The position numbers and the translations under genes are program-made. From an uncultured Prevotellaceae bacterium (GTDB lineage: Bacteria; Bacteroidota; Bacteroidia; Bacteroidales; Bacteroidaceae): 43,967 bases of DNA. The stretch is from assembly GCA_946185285.1 (NCBI GenBank), contig CAMHIS010000001.1, forward strand, positions 1-43,967. The letters run 5' to 3'. The first letter of the stretch is position 1, and the number at the start of each line of letters is the position of its first letter. Below, piece by piece: positions 1-8,706 of the stretch. The notes beneath the pieces are model-generated. The model was not told where the DNA came from, did not search any database, and worked only from the letters and a program-made list of their open reading frames with translations.

Positions 1-446
1 CCGTCGTCGGTGATGGGCAGATGGCGCACCACGATGCCGCGCTTCATGGCCTGCAGCTGCCAGCTGACGATGTTCGAGTGGTGCTCCATGTCGGTCACGA
101 TGACCTCGTCGCCCTCGTTCATCCTGCTCTCGCAGAACGAGCTGGCCACCAGGTTGATGGCCTCGGTGGTGCCCCGTGTGAACACAATTTCCTCCGTCTT
201 GCGGGCATGGATGAACTGGCGCACTGTCTCGCGAGCCGCCTCGTGCAGGTCGGTAGCCTGCTGTGACAGGTAATGCACGCCGCGATGCACGTTGGCATTC
301 ACGTTCAGGTATTCCTCGCGCATGGCGTCCAGCACGCACAGCGGCTTTTGCGTCGTGGCGGCATTGTCTAGATAGACCAGCGGGCGGCCATACACCTCGC
401 GCCCCAGGATGGGGAAATCGTTCCGTATTTGATTGATATCGTACAT
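1..446 (-). CDS. sufS: Cysteine desulfurase SufS, N-terminal part (runs off the window)
   Basis: PLP-dependent enzyme that takes sulfur from cysteine and passes it as persulfide to the SUF iron-sulfur scaffold in the cytoplasm. The reading frame starts at the ATG complementary to 444-446 and stays open to the window edge, giving about 148 residues starting MYDINQIRNDFPILGREVYG. Recognisable SufS/CsdA landmarks are the YLDNAATTQKP block, the NVHRGVHYLS stretch, the TRGTTEAINLVA cofactor-binding segment and the EHHSNIVSWQ segment whose histidine stacks on PLP. The catalytic lysine and active-site cysteine lie beyond the edge. It follows sufD by about 50 bp on the same strand, as expected for the last gene of a sufBCDS set. 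The identification is secure; the truncation is caused by the window. Confidence 0.93.
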   Translation of the reverse strand, partial: MYDINQIRNDFPILGREVYGRPLVYLDNAATTQKPLCVLDAMREEYLNVNANVHRGVHYLSQQATDLHEAARETVRQFIHARKTEEIVFTRGTTEAINLVASSFCESRMNEGDEVIVTDMEHHSNIVSWQLQAMKRGIVVRHLPITDD

Positions 447-463
447 CACCGTTGCGGCAGCTA

Positions 464-492
464 ATTTCTCATTTCTCATTTCTCATTTCTCA
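464..492. repeat. Simple tandem repeat ATTTCTC between sufD and sufS
   Basis: About four head-to-tail copies of the 7-base unit ATTTCTC (read on the minus strand as GAGAAAT), followed by a T-rich tail, fill the gap between the sufD stop and the sufS start. No promoter box is seen in it. It probably changes length by slippage and sits in the sufS leader. Confidence 0.8.
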
Positions 493-498
493 TTTTTT

Positions 499-1830
499 TC
501 ATTTGCACAGCCTGCATCCCTTACACTTGTTCAGCTCGCCGCGGAAGCGCTTCTCCACCAGATAGTGCAGCCGGTCGCGCAGCGGGTCGAGCTGCATCTT
601 GTCAATCACCTCGTTGATGAAGGCATTCTGCAGCAGCACCTTCGCCTCGGCCAGCGATATGCCGCGCTGCTGCATATAGAAGAGCGCCGCCTCGTTCAGC
701 TGTCCTACGGTAGAGCCGTGGGCACACTTCACGTCGTCGGCATATATCTCCAGCATGGGCTGCGTGTACATACGCGCCTCGCGGGTGGCACACAGGTTCT
801 GGTTGGTCATCTGCGATGCCGTCTGCTGTGCGCCGTGCTCCACCAGCACGCGCCCGGCGAAGGCCCCCGTGGCCTGGTCGTCGAGCACATATTTATACAG
901 CTGGTTCGACGTGCAGTGCGGCACTCGGTGGGTGATGAGCGTGTTGTTGTCCACATGCTGGTGCTTGTCGGCTATCACGCATCCGTAGCACTGGCACTCC
1001 GCCCCCTCGCCGCTCAGCGTCAGGTCGAGCTTGTTGCGGGTGATGCCGTTGTGCAGCGTGATGACGTTATGGTTGACGCGGCTGTCGCGCTGCTGGTCGA
1101 TATACACATTGCTCACGCGGACATTCTTATAGTGCGTCTCCTCCAGACAGTAGAGGTCGAGCGAGGCCCGCTCGCCGACAAACGCCTCGATGACCTGTGT
1201 CGTCAGGAACCGGCGGTCGTCGGCAGCATGGTCGCAGAAGAGCATCTTCAGCTCAGCGCCCTCCTCCACCACGATGAGCACGCGGCGGTTCACCATCAGA
1301 TCGACGTCGGCCCGCAGGATGTTGATCACCTGTATCGTGCGCCCCGTCTTCACGCCCCGTGGCACATACACCAGCAGCCCGTCCTGACAGAGCATCGTGT
1401 TCAGGTCGCTCACGGCAGCCTCGTCGCTACCCGCCAGCCGGTTGTAGTATCGTGCCACCCATTCCGGGTGCGCCTTGGCATATTCGCCCAGCGAGGCTAT
1501 CACCACCTCGTCGTCCTTGTGCTTGCCGCCGTAGAAGCTGTCGTTCACCATGAAGAAGAGCGACGTCGATAGGTTCGGCACGTCGCAGCGGAACGCCTTG
1601 TACGGGTCGGCCGGTATCTGTAGCCGCTGCAGGTTCAGCCCGTAGTCGGGTGCAAACAGCGCCGCCATGTCGGTATATTTATATCGCTCCACCTTACGCG
1701 TGGGAAATCCCTTCTCGGCGAAGCGCCCGAAGGCCGCCTCGCGCACGTCGTTCATCACCTGCGGCGCATGGTCGCTGATGAGCTGTCGCGCTTGTTTATA
1801 TAGGTCAATGTATTGTTGTTCGCTATTCAT
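499..1830 (-). CDS. sufD: Fe-S cluster assembly protein SufD
   Basis: Scaffold partner of SufB and SufC in the cytoplasmic SufBC2D complex that builds iron-sulfur clusters. The 443-residue length is normal for the family. The N-terminal half has the helical region followed by the KVERYKYTDM motif typical of SufD; the second half is the beta-helix core with the LYCLEETHYKNVRVSNVYID and HGSTVGQLNEAALFYMQQRG blocks shared with SufB. The near-C-terminal GISLAEAKVLLQNAFINEVID motif is diagnostic of the SufB/SufD family. The protein ends in an unusual cysteine-rich tail, CKGCRLCK. It lies between sufC (36 bp upstream) and sufS on the same strand, so co-transcription is likely. Confidence 0.95.
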   Translation of the reverse strand: MNSEQQYIDLYKQARQLISDHAPQVMNDVREAAFGRFAEKGFPTRKVERYKYTDMAALFAPDYGLNLQRLQIPADPYKAFRCDVPNLSTSLFFMVNDSFYGGKHKDDEVVIASLGEYAKAHPEWVARYYNRLAGSDEAAVSDLNTMLCQDGLLVYVPRGVKTGRTIQVINILRADVDLMVNRRVLIVVEEGAELKMLFCDHAADDRRFLTTQVIEAFVGERASLDLYCLEETHYKNVRVSNVYIDQQRDSRVNHNVITLHNGITRNKLDLTLSGEGAECQCYGCVIADKHQHVDNNTLITHRVPHCTSNQLYKYVLDDQATGAFAGRVLVEHGAQQTASQMTNQNLCATREARMYTQPMLEIYADDVKCAHGSTVGQLNEAALFYMQQRGISLAEAKVLLQNAFINEVIDKMQLDPLRDRLHYLVEKRFRGELNKCKGCRLCK

Positions 1831-1862
1831 AACTATGAACTATAAACTCTTAACTATGAACT
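1830..1862. repeat. Direct repeat TAACTATGAACT in the sufC-sufD gap
   Basis: Two exact 12-base copies (1830-1841 and 1851-1862) occupy nearly the whole 36-bp gap between sufC and sufD. The first copy abuts the sufD start codon. No promoter or terminator is seen. Confidence 0.75.
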
Positions 1863-1866
1863 GCAC

Positions 1867-2622
<756 letters not shown>

Positions 2623-2716
2623 GCTGTTTACACTTTTCCTTCTGTCTTCTGTATAACTAAAGTTTTTTTGGTGTTTGCGTAGAGAAGTCACATTGTGGCG
2701 TCTCTACTGGCGACTG

Positions 2717-2724
2717 CAAAGGTA
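2717..2724 (-). promoter_or_regulatory. Bacteroidetes -7 box upstream of sufC
   Basis: The minus strand reads TACCTTTG, an exact TAnnTTTG match, about 95 bases upstream of the sufC start. A clear -33 element was not found. It implies an independent promoter for sufC-sufD-sufS. Confidence 0.65.
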
Positions 2725-2817
2725 CGAAAATATCATCTGAGTTCTAATAACCATGATTATAATTTATTAAGAATTAACAAACTTCGGTCGCCCTCTCCGC
2801 CATATACTCGTCCAAAA

Positions 2818-2901
2818 CCCGCCACGTTTTTCCAAAAACCCGCCACGTTTTTCCAAAAACCCGCCACGTTTTTTCCAAAACCCGCCACGTTTCCCTCAAG
2901 G
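2818..2901. repeat. Four 21-bp tandem repeats (CCCGCCACG core) in the sufB-sufC gap
   Basis: Units begin at 2818, 2839, 2860 and 2881 and share CCCGCCACGTTT followed by a pyrimidine/A-rich tail. Homopolymer lengths differ between units but the 21-bp period is kept. Read on the minus strand this would encode a heptad such as NVAGFWK within an 80-codon frame (2757-2999); no start signal or family supports a real protein. The rest of the 510-bp gap holds the sufC promoter, a shared 17-mer and a hairpin. Confidence 0.8.
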
Positions 2902-2906
2902 TGCGG

Positions 2907-2923
2907 GTTCAGGTGTCGGTTCC
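2907..2923. repeat. 17-bp motif shared in reverse complement with 40645-40661
   Basis: The exact 17-mer GTTCAGGTGTCGGTTCC recurs on the other strand at 40645-40661. Looser similarity extends about ten bases beyond one side (TCCG, then GGCCG). Both copies are intergenic, suggesting a dispersed repeat. Confidence 0.6.
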
Positions 2924-3000
2924 CCCATCCGGGGCCGTTGTAGTTCTCACCGGGAGGGCGGCGGATACTCATTCCTATATTGTCAAACACAGGAAACAAC

Positions 3001-3056
3001 CCTCACTTCTGACACTTCTGACACCCGTCCAGGTGTGAGAAGTGTCAGAAGTGAGG
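3001..3056. repeat. Long hairpin between sufB and sufC
   Basis: Arms 3001-3025 and 3032-3056 match at 24 of 25 positions around a 6-base loop (CGTCCA). It lies about 75 bp after the sufB stop. There is no T-run on the minus strand, so it is not a standard intrinsic terminator, but it could attenuate transcription or protect the sufB mRNA end. Confidence 0.85.
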
Positions 3057-3132
3057 GATAAAAACTGCGATTGACAATTAGCTGTGAACCTCTTAAAATA
3101 TCAAGCCGGAAATCCGGCGGCCCGTCCGTGTC

Positions 3133-4596
3133 TCACCCCACGGTACCTTCCAGCGACACCGACAGCAGTTTCTGCGCCTCGACGGCAAACTCCATCGGCA
3201 GCTTCTGAAGCACCTCCTTGGCATAGCCGTTGACGATGAGGCCGACGGCCTGCTCAGTCGGGATGCCGCGCTGGTTGCAGTAGAAGAGCTGGTCCTCGCT
3301 GATTTTGCTGGTCGTGGCCTCATGCTCGAAGATGGCCGTGTCGTTATGCACGTCCATATAGGGGAAGGTGTGGGCTCCGCAGTCGGAGCCAAGGAGCAGT
3401 GAGTCGCACGACGAATAGTTGCGGGCACCGTCGGCGGTGGACGTGGCGCGCACCAGTCCTCGGTAAGAGTTCTGCGAGTGGCCGGCGCTGATGCCCTTCG
3501 ATATGATGGTCGACCGCGTGTTCCGTCCGATGTGTATCATCTTCGTGCCCGTGTCGGCCTCCTGGTAGTTGTTGGTCACGGCCACGGAGTAGAACTCTGC
3601 CGTGCTGCCGTCGCCGCGAAGGATGCACGACGGGTATTTCCAAGTGATGGCCGAACCCGTCTCAACCTGCGTCCACGACAGCTTGGAGTCCACGCCGTCC
3701 AGAAGGCCGCGCTTCGTCACGAGGTTCAGCACGCCGCCCCGGCCGTGCTCGTCGCCGGGGTACCAGTTCTGGACGGTGGAGTACTTCACCTCGGCACGGT
3801 CCTTGACGATGATCTCCACAATGGCGGCGTGAAGCTGGTTCTCGTCGCGCATGGGGGCGGTGCAGCCCTCCAAGTAGCTCACGTAGCTGTCGTCGTCGGC
3901 CACGATGAGCGTGCGCTCAAACTGGCCGGTATTGCGGGCGTTGATGCGGAAGTAGCTGCTCAGCTCCATCGGACAGCGCACGCCCTTGGGAATATATACG
4001 AACGAACCGTCGCTGAAGACGGCGGAGTTCAGCGCGGCAAAGTAGTTGTCCCGATAAGGCACCACCGACCCTAAGTACTGGCGCACCAGGTCGCCGTGCT
4101 CCTTGATGGCCTCGCCGATGGAGCAGAAGATGACGCCCTTCTCCTTCAGTTTCTCCTTGAACGTGGTCTTCACGCTCACCGAGTCCATGATGGCATCGAC
4201 GGCGGTGTTGCCGCTCAGGGCCAGCCGCTCCTCCAGGGGGATGCCGAGCTTGTCGAAGGTCTTCTCCAGTTCAGGGTCTATCGTCCCGCCTTCCCCGGAC
4301 TTCCTGGTCGTCGGGTCTGCGTAGTATGAGATGCCCTGGTAGTCTATCTTGGGCAGCGTCACGTGCCCCCATGTCGGCTCCGTCTGCTCCTTCCAGTAGC
4401 GGAACGCCTTCAGGCGGAAGTCGAGCATCCATTCAGGCTCGCCCTTCTTCTGCGAGATAAGCCTGACGACTTCCTCGTTCAGGCCCTTCTCGATGATTTC
4501 CGTATGGACGTTGGTGGTGAAGCCGAACTCATATTTCTGTTCGGCGATGTTCCTCACCAACTCGTTTTTCTCGTCTTTCTTCTTGTCTTTCTCCAT
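3133..4596 (-). CDS. sufB: Fe-S cluster assembly protein SufB
   Basis: Main scaffold subunit of the cytoplasmic SUF system. The 487-residue length is typical. Diagnostic blocks are [16 protein letters not shown] near the N-terminus, [20 protein letters not shown] mid-protein, the [20 protein letters not shown] segment with the conserved cysteine, and [18 protein letters not shown] and [20 protein letters not shown] near the end. The acceptor cysteines and late histidines expected of SufB are therefore present. The start is 9 bp after the stop of the PL11 gene, and no -7 box was found in the short junction, so sufB probably depends on transcription from upstream. Downstream a 510-bp repeat-filled gap separates it from sufC. 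Confidence 0.96.
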   Translation of the reverse strand: MEKDKKKDEKNELVRNIAEQKYEFGFTTNVHTEIIEKGLNEEVVRLISQKKGEPEWMLDFRLKAFRYWKEQTEPTWGHVTLPKIDYQGISYYADPTTRKSGEGGTIDPELEKTFDKLGIPLEERLALSGNTAVDAIMDSVSVKTTFKEKLKEKGVIFCSIGEAIKEHGDLVRQYLGSVVPYRDNYFAALNSAVFSDGSFVYIPKGVRCPMELSSYFRINARNTGQFERTLIVADDDSYVSYLEGCTAPMRDENQLHAAIVEIIVKDRAEVKYSTVQNWYPGDEHGRGGVLNLVTKRGLLDGVDSKLSWTQVETGSAITWKYPSCILRGDGSTAEFYSVAVTNNYQEADTGTKMIHIGRNTRSTIISKGISAGHSQNSYRGLVRATSTADGARNYSSCDSLLLGSDCGAHTFPYMDVHNDTAIFEHEATTSKISEDQLFYCNQRGIPTEQAVGLIVNGYAKEVLQKLPMEFAVEAQKLLSVSLEGTVG

Positions 4597-4605
4597 GTTT
4601 GGGTT

Positions 4606-7600
4606 TTATTGATTGCTGCCGACGATCTGGTTCACCATGGCCCTCAGGTCGGCGGCCTCCACTGTGCCGTTGCCGTCCATGTCGGCGGCCTCCTTGCAGA
4701 ATTTTTCCGGCGTCTGTCCGGCAATATAGCTGATGGCCGCCGTCACGTCGCTGATGTCCACCCGTCCGTCCATGTTCGCGTCGCCCATCTTGACGTACTC
4801 AGTGGCTGTATATGTGGCCGTACCTGATTCGCAGCCGGTATAGCCCGTCGTCACCGTCAGCGTGCCTGGCTCGGTGAAGGCGAAGTAATAGCTGTCTGTG
4901 CGGTAGATGCGGATGTCGTCGAAGCGAAGCTTTGAGTAGTAGCGTCCCATCACAAGATAGAAGCCGTCCACCTCGCTACTTGTTCCCTCTGGCAGTGTTA
5001 ATATACCCTTGCTGCCGTTCGATATAGCCCATGCTACAGTGCCCGCTGAACGGTTCACGTCCAATGTGATGTGATACCAGGTGTTTGATGCCAAGTCAGT
5101 GGTCGTATTAGTGCCATTGACTGTATAGGTATTAGAGTTTTTGGGGGCAGTAATGTCAAATAGCATGTTCTTATAGTCGTTGATGGCTGCATAGTTATCC
5201 CATGCTTTGGAGGGGTTTTTGCCACCCTTGCTCATTACGCAAAATTCCATAGGGTCGGTATTACCCGGATTTATAGCTAAGTCAAACTCAATGGCATACC
5301 TGTTGAACTGTGACACGTCAACATCGCTCAATCGGGTGTAGGCATAGCGGGTGTTAGTTTCTCCCAGATTTATAAAGAAGTAGTTGCCGTGGTCTGTATC
5401 GCCTGTTTCTATACTAATGGGCGCTCCCAAATGAGTCCAGCCAGTAATTTCCGTTGCTTGATTAAAGTCTTCGCTATAGAGTACGTATCGCCCTAATTCC
5501 ACTCCTGTATCGTTGAATGCTGCCGTGACGCCGTTGGGTACTACCTCCGTGCCGCCATAACTGAACGTACCAGGATTGATGCTGACGATAGGCAACAAAC
5601 CGTTTTCAGTGCGCTGGTAGCCGCTGACGGCAAAGGTAGCAGGCGGACAGGTGGCGCTTTCACCTGTGCCCACGATGAGGAACAGCTTGCCACCCTCAGC
5701 CAAGAGACGCGGGGTGTTCACACCGTCAAGTCCTTCCAGTATGATATCATTAGTCAGACTGCCACTCACTTCGCCTACATCACCAATGAAATAGGTGCCA
5801 TCGTTCAGACTGCCGCTATGCGTGAATTCGATGACCGGCTTCAGGTACTTCGGACCGTACTGCTCCCACACCTCGCCGCTCTTCTTTTTCAGTATCAGAT
5901 TGCTGATGTTCACCGGTGTCGCCTTGCCGTCGCTGCCGATGCTCACCTTCAGCCGTGCACCGTGGTTCAGCGTCAGCGTCGTCGTTGTCATGCCCCCGTT
6001 GCCAACGGCAATGGTGGCGCCGTAGTCGGCCGTCACACCGCCGCCGAACGTGCCGCCGTCAGTATCAAGTGTGGCAAAGCGGTTCAGCCAAACGGGGCTG
6101 CTCGCCATCGTGCCGTTGAAGCGCAGCGTACCCGCCCACACGTTCGTCTCGCCGGTATAGGTCTCCGTCACGTCGGGCAGCACGAGCACGCCGTCGCCCT
6201 GCTTCACCAGGCGCATCGTGCCGGCGAAGGCTCCGCCCGTCAGCGTGTGGGTGTAGGTCGTGGTCCTGATTTCTGGCAGGTTCGTGGCACCCACCGAACC
6301 GTCGCCTCTCACCTTTGTGCCGCTGGTGCCGTTCACATCGGTGCCCTGCACCCATGTCGGCGTGTTCACCGTCAGTATGCCGGGAGCCGCTCCGTCCTCC
6401 ACGCTGACGGTCATGTTGCCCGTCTCACAGATCAGGAGGTGCTCCCCGTCTCCAGTGCGCCCGACGGTTCCCCCGTTGGCTATCTCCGTCCGTCCCTCAT
6501 CGGTCAGCGTAGGCGGAGCCACGGTGATTTCCTCCATTTCACCGAGGAAGTAGCTCAGGTGCGGCGGCTGGTTGTAGGCCATCATCTGCCAAACCATCGC
6601 CTGCCGGTACTGGTGGTCGTTCCACAGCGTGGGCAGGGACCACTCGGTCCACAACCCCGTGGTATAGACGCGCAGATTGCCACCGCAGCGAACCACTATC
6701 TCCTCACGCCAGTCGCCGATGATGTCGCCCTGGAAGCAGGGGTTGTTCTTTGAGTCGTTATTCATGTTGCAGCCGCTTGAAGTAAAGAGTCTGCCTGTTC
6801 CAGGTTTCTCCACCTTGGCTTCTCTGGCCTTGCCGGGACTGTTCAGTATCTCCGAGCGGAGGTCGCCGTCCCAGTAGATGCGGAAGTTCAGGTCGCCCCA
6901 GGCTATGTAGTTGTCGCCGACGTAGTCGGGGTCGGGGATGGTCTTGTCGGCCACGCTGCTGAACACGCCGCTGCCTATGGAGCGCCCAACGCACCCGGGG
7001 TATTTGTCCGAGAAGTTGCCTATCAGACAGCGACCGTCGTCGCCTGACTTCCCTTCGCCTTTGGGGTTGGTATGCTTAAAATACACCTCGCTGGTTGTCG
7101 CGTTTCGGTAGTTGCTGCCCCAGTAGGGGTTTTCCTCTAAGCAGCCCATGAACTCCAGACCCTTCCGGTAGGGGTCGAAGTCGCCCACGTGCTGCGCATC
7201 GCCGTGCCCGTAGCCGGTGGTACTCAAACCTTTGCCGTTGTCGTCAATCACCATCGAGCCATACACAATCTCGTCGCGCCCGTCCTCGTCAACGTCTGCT
7301 ATCAGGTAGTTGTGATAGCCGTTGCCGTACCATGGACTGCTGCTGTCGTTGCAGTTCCAGCTCCAGAGCTCCTTCCACTTGTGCGCCTTACGGTCCAGGT
7401 CCATCGCCATCATCTTGTGTCGTGTATAGATGCCGCGACCAAGGAACAGGCTCGCATGGCGTCCGTCAAGGAATGGCGCACCGAAGAAGTACTTCGACGA
7501 GCGGTGACCGTAGCTGTCGCCCCAGGCGCTGGCGCTTTCGCGGGTCAGTGGGTAGTTCATTTGTTGGTAGAGTTCTCCCGTTTGCCCGTTTAGATAGAGC

Positions 7601-8499
7601 AGGTATTCAGCACCGCTGCTGGTATAGGCCATACTGCCGGTATCGCTGCCTTTGGCATCGGTTGAGTACCAGGTGTTGCGGGTGTTCACGCTCATGTCGC
7701 CGACGGTGTAGAGACGTGTCTGTCCGTCGCTGCCATAGACTATCATGTTGTCCACACCGCGAAGCACTACCTCGGCACGCCCGTCTTCGTCCCAGTCGTA
7801 GGCAATGATGTTGATTTCCGTTGAGTTACTGCTAACCATGTTCGGACCGCAGTCGATGCGCCAGAGCAGCTTGGATTTGCCCGTCTGCCAGTTCACGTCG
7901 TAGGCATCGAGCACCACAAACTCCCTCGACTCCTTGGGATAGATGATGTAGCGGTCATTACCGTTGGCGTTGTCTAATCCGCTGTCGTAGCCCGCTGCAT
8001 CCACCGTATTCAGCCGCTTCACGATGATCTCTAACTGTCCGTCGCCGTCAAGGTCCGCCATTTCCGCGTCATTAGGCTCATAGTGACTTGTCACGTCATT
8101 GCTGTCGCGGTCATAGACGGCAGCAAGGGGGATGTCCAGGAAGCTACTGTATTTCCCGCTTCCCTCATACTTATATCCTTTCCACATCTTCTGGACAAGG
8201 CTATCGTTCTTCTCAACTCCGTTGACCACTGCCTTTACGGTGTATTGATTGTCCTCAGAACTATTATTGTCTGTATAATTCGTTTTGTTATAATTTGTAG
8301 CAATCCTACTGCCATTGCGATAAACATTATACTTCACATCATAGTATTCAGTGGTTAGCCGCCGCCAACTCAAGTAATTGGAGTTGTATGCTTTTGACAC
8401 CACCAGTCCCCGGTCCAGCCGGTCGGTATGCCGCTGGGCCGTCATCATTGTCACCGTCATGCCTAACAGGCAGAGTAGTAATAGTCTTTTCGCTTTCAT
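4606..8499 (-). CDS. Secreted PL11 rhamnogalacturonan lyase with PATR, sandwich and dockerin-like modules
   Basis: Probable extracytoplasmic enzyme that cleaves the rhamnogalacturonan I backbone of pectin by beta-elimination. Residues 1-22 are a signal peptide ending TAQ. Residues about 25-660 resemble polysaccharide lyase family 11: the opening GLVVSKAYNSNYLSWRRL, repeated calcium-loop-like DLDGDG, DWDEDG and DVDEDG turns of the propeller, and the late IGDWREEIV and WNDHQYRQAM blocks. Around 770-800 is a passenger-type repeat (GDGVLVLPDVTETYTGETNV). About 1000-1200 looks like a LamG/concanavalin-type sandwich. The last 65 residues are dockerin-like, with GDANMDGRVDISD and DMDGNGTVEAAD loops. 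At 1297 residues it is about twice the size of a bare PL11 enzyme. Catalytic residues were not assigned. It has its own promoter and runs straight into sufB. Confidence 0.85.
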   Translation of the reverse strand: MKAKRLLLLCLLGMTVTMMTAQRHTDRLDRGLVVSKAYNSNYLSWRRLTTEYYDVKYNVYRNGSRIATNYNKTNYTDNNSSEDNQYTVKAVVNGVEKNDSLVQKMWKGYKYEGSGKYSSFLDIPLAAVYDRDSNDVTSHYEPNDAEMADLDGDGQLEIIVKRLNTVDAAGYDSGLDNANGNDRYIIYPKESREFVVLDAYDVNWQTGKSKLLWRIDCGPNMVSSNSTEINIIAYDWDEDGRAEVVLRGVDNMIVYGSDGQTRLYTVGDMSVNTRNTWYSTDAKGSDTGSMAYTSSGAEYLLYLNGQTGELYQQMNYPLTRESASAWGDSYGHRSSKYFFGAPFLDGRHASLFLGRGIYTRHKMMAMDLDRKAHKWKELWSWNCNDSSSPWYGNGYHNYLIADVDEDGRDEIVYGSMVIDDNGKGLSTTGYGHGDAQHVGDFDPYRKGLEFMGCLEENPYWGSNYRNATTSEVYFKHTNPKGEGKSGDDGRCLIGNFSDKYPGCVGRSIGSGVFSSVADKTIPDPDYVGDNYIAWGDLNFRIYWDGDLRSEILNSPGKAREAKVEKPGTGRLFTSSGCNMNNDSKNNPCFQGDIIGDWREEIVVRCGGNLRVYTTGLWTEWSLPTLWNDHQYRQAMVWQMMAYNQPPHLSYFLGEMEEITVAPPTLTDEGRTEIANGGTVGRTGDGEHLLICETGNMTVSVEDGAAPGILTVNTPTWVQGTDVNGTSGTKVRGDGSVGATNLPEIRTTTYTHTLTGGAFAGTMRLVKQGDGVLVLPDVTETYTGETNVWAGTLRFNGTMASSPVWLNRFATLDTDGGTFGGGVTADYGATIAVGNGGMTTTTLTLNHGARLKVSIGSDGKATPVNISNLILKKKSGEVWEQYGPKYLKPVIEFTHSGSLNDGTYFIGDVGEVSGSLTNDIILEGLDGVNTPRLLAEGGKLFLIVGTGESATCPPATFAVSGYQRTENGLLPIVSINPGTFSYGGTEVVPNGVTAAFNDTGVELGRYVLYSEDFNQATEITGWTHLGAPISIETGDTDHGNYFFINLGETNTRYAYTRLSDVDVSQFNRYAIEFDLAINPGNTDPMEFCVMSKGGKNPSKAWDNYAAINDYKNMLFDITAPKNSNTYTVNGTNTTTDLASNTWYHITLDVNRSAGTVAWAISNGSKGILTLPEGTSSEVDGFYLVMGRYYSKLRFDDIRIYRTDSYYFAFTEPGTLTVTTGYTGCESGTATYTATEYVKMGDANMDGRVDISDVTAAISYIAGQTPEKFCKEAADMDGNGTVEAADLRAMVNQIVGSNQ

Positions 8500-8524
8500 T
8501 GTAGTTTGTAGTATCGTCTGGCTG

Positions 8525-8532
8525 CAAAGTTA
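8525..8532 (-). promoter_or_regulatory. -7 box upstream of the PL11 gene
   Basis: The minus strand reads TAACTTTG, an exact TAnnTTTG match about 26 bases upstream of the start codon. It is the only -7 box noticed ahead of both the PL11 gene and sufB. Confidence 0.65.
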
Positions 8533-8615
8533 CGAAATATTTGGTGAATACGAAAGCAATCGGCCAAAAAACTAAGCATTATATATAAAAACCACATCGG
8601 ATGCCGCTCAGTGCG

Positions 8616-8636
8616 CCTTGCGGTTCTCCCGCAAGG
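8616..8636. repeat. Small hairpin in the tig-PL11 gap
   Basis: CCTTGCGG, loop TTCTC, CCGCAAGG: an 8-bp perfect stem next to the tig terminator. No T-run follows directly, so its role is unclear. Confidence 0.6.
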
Positions 8637-8641
8637 TCTCC

Positions 8642-8676
8642 AAAAAGCCGCCACGCCTTCTCCAAGGCGTGGCGGC
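8642..8676 (-). terminator. Intrinsic terminator after tig
   Basis: On the minus strand a perfect 13-bp stem (arms 8664-8676 and 8647-8659, 4-base loop) is followed by five T residues. It lies 31 bp past the tig stop and should end the lptB/tig transcript before the PL11 promoter. Confidence 0.88.
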
Positions 8677-8706
8677 GTTAGAAAATATGGATAGCGCGAA
8701 AGGGCG

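Noticed and set aside
433..1572. A 379-codon plus-strand frame across sufD and the sufS start
   Set aside because: It is the complement of well supported SUF genes on the minus strand and shows low-complexity shadow composition.
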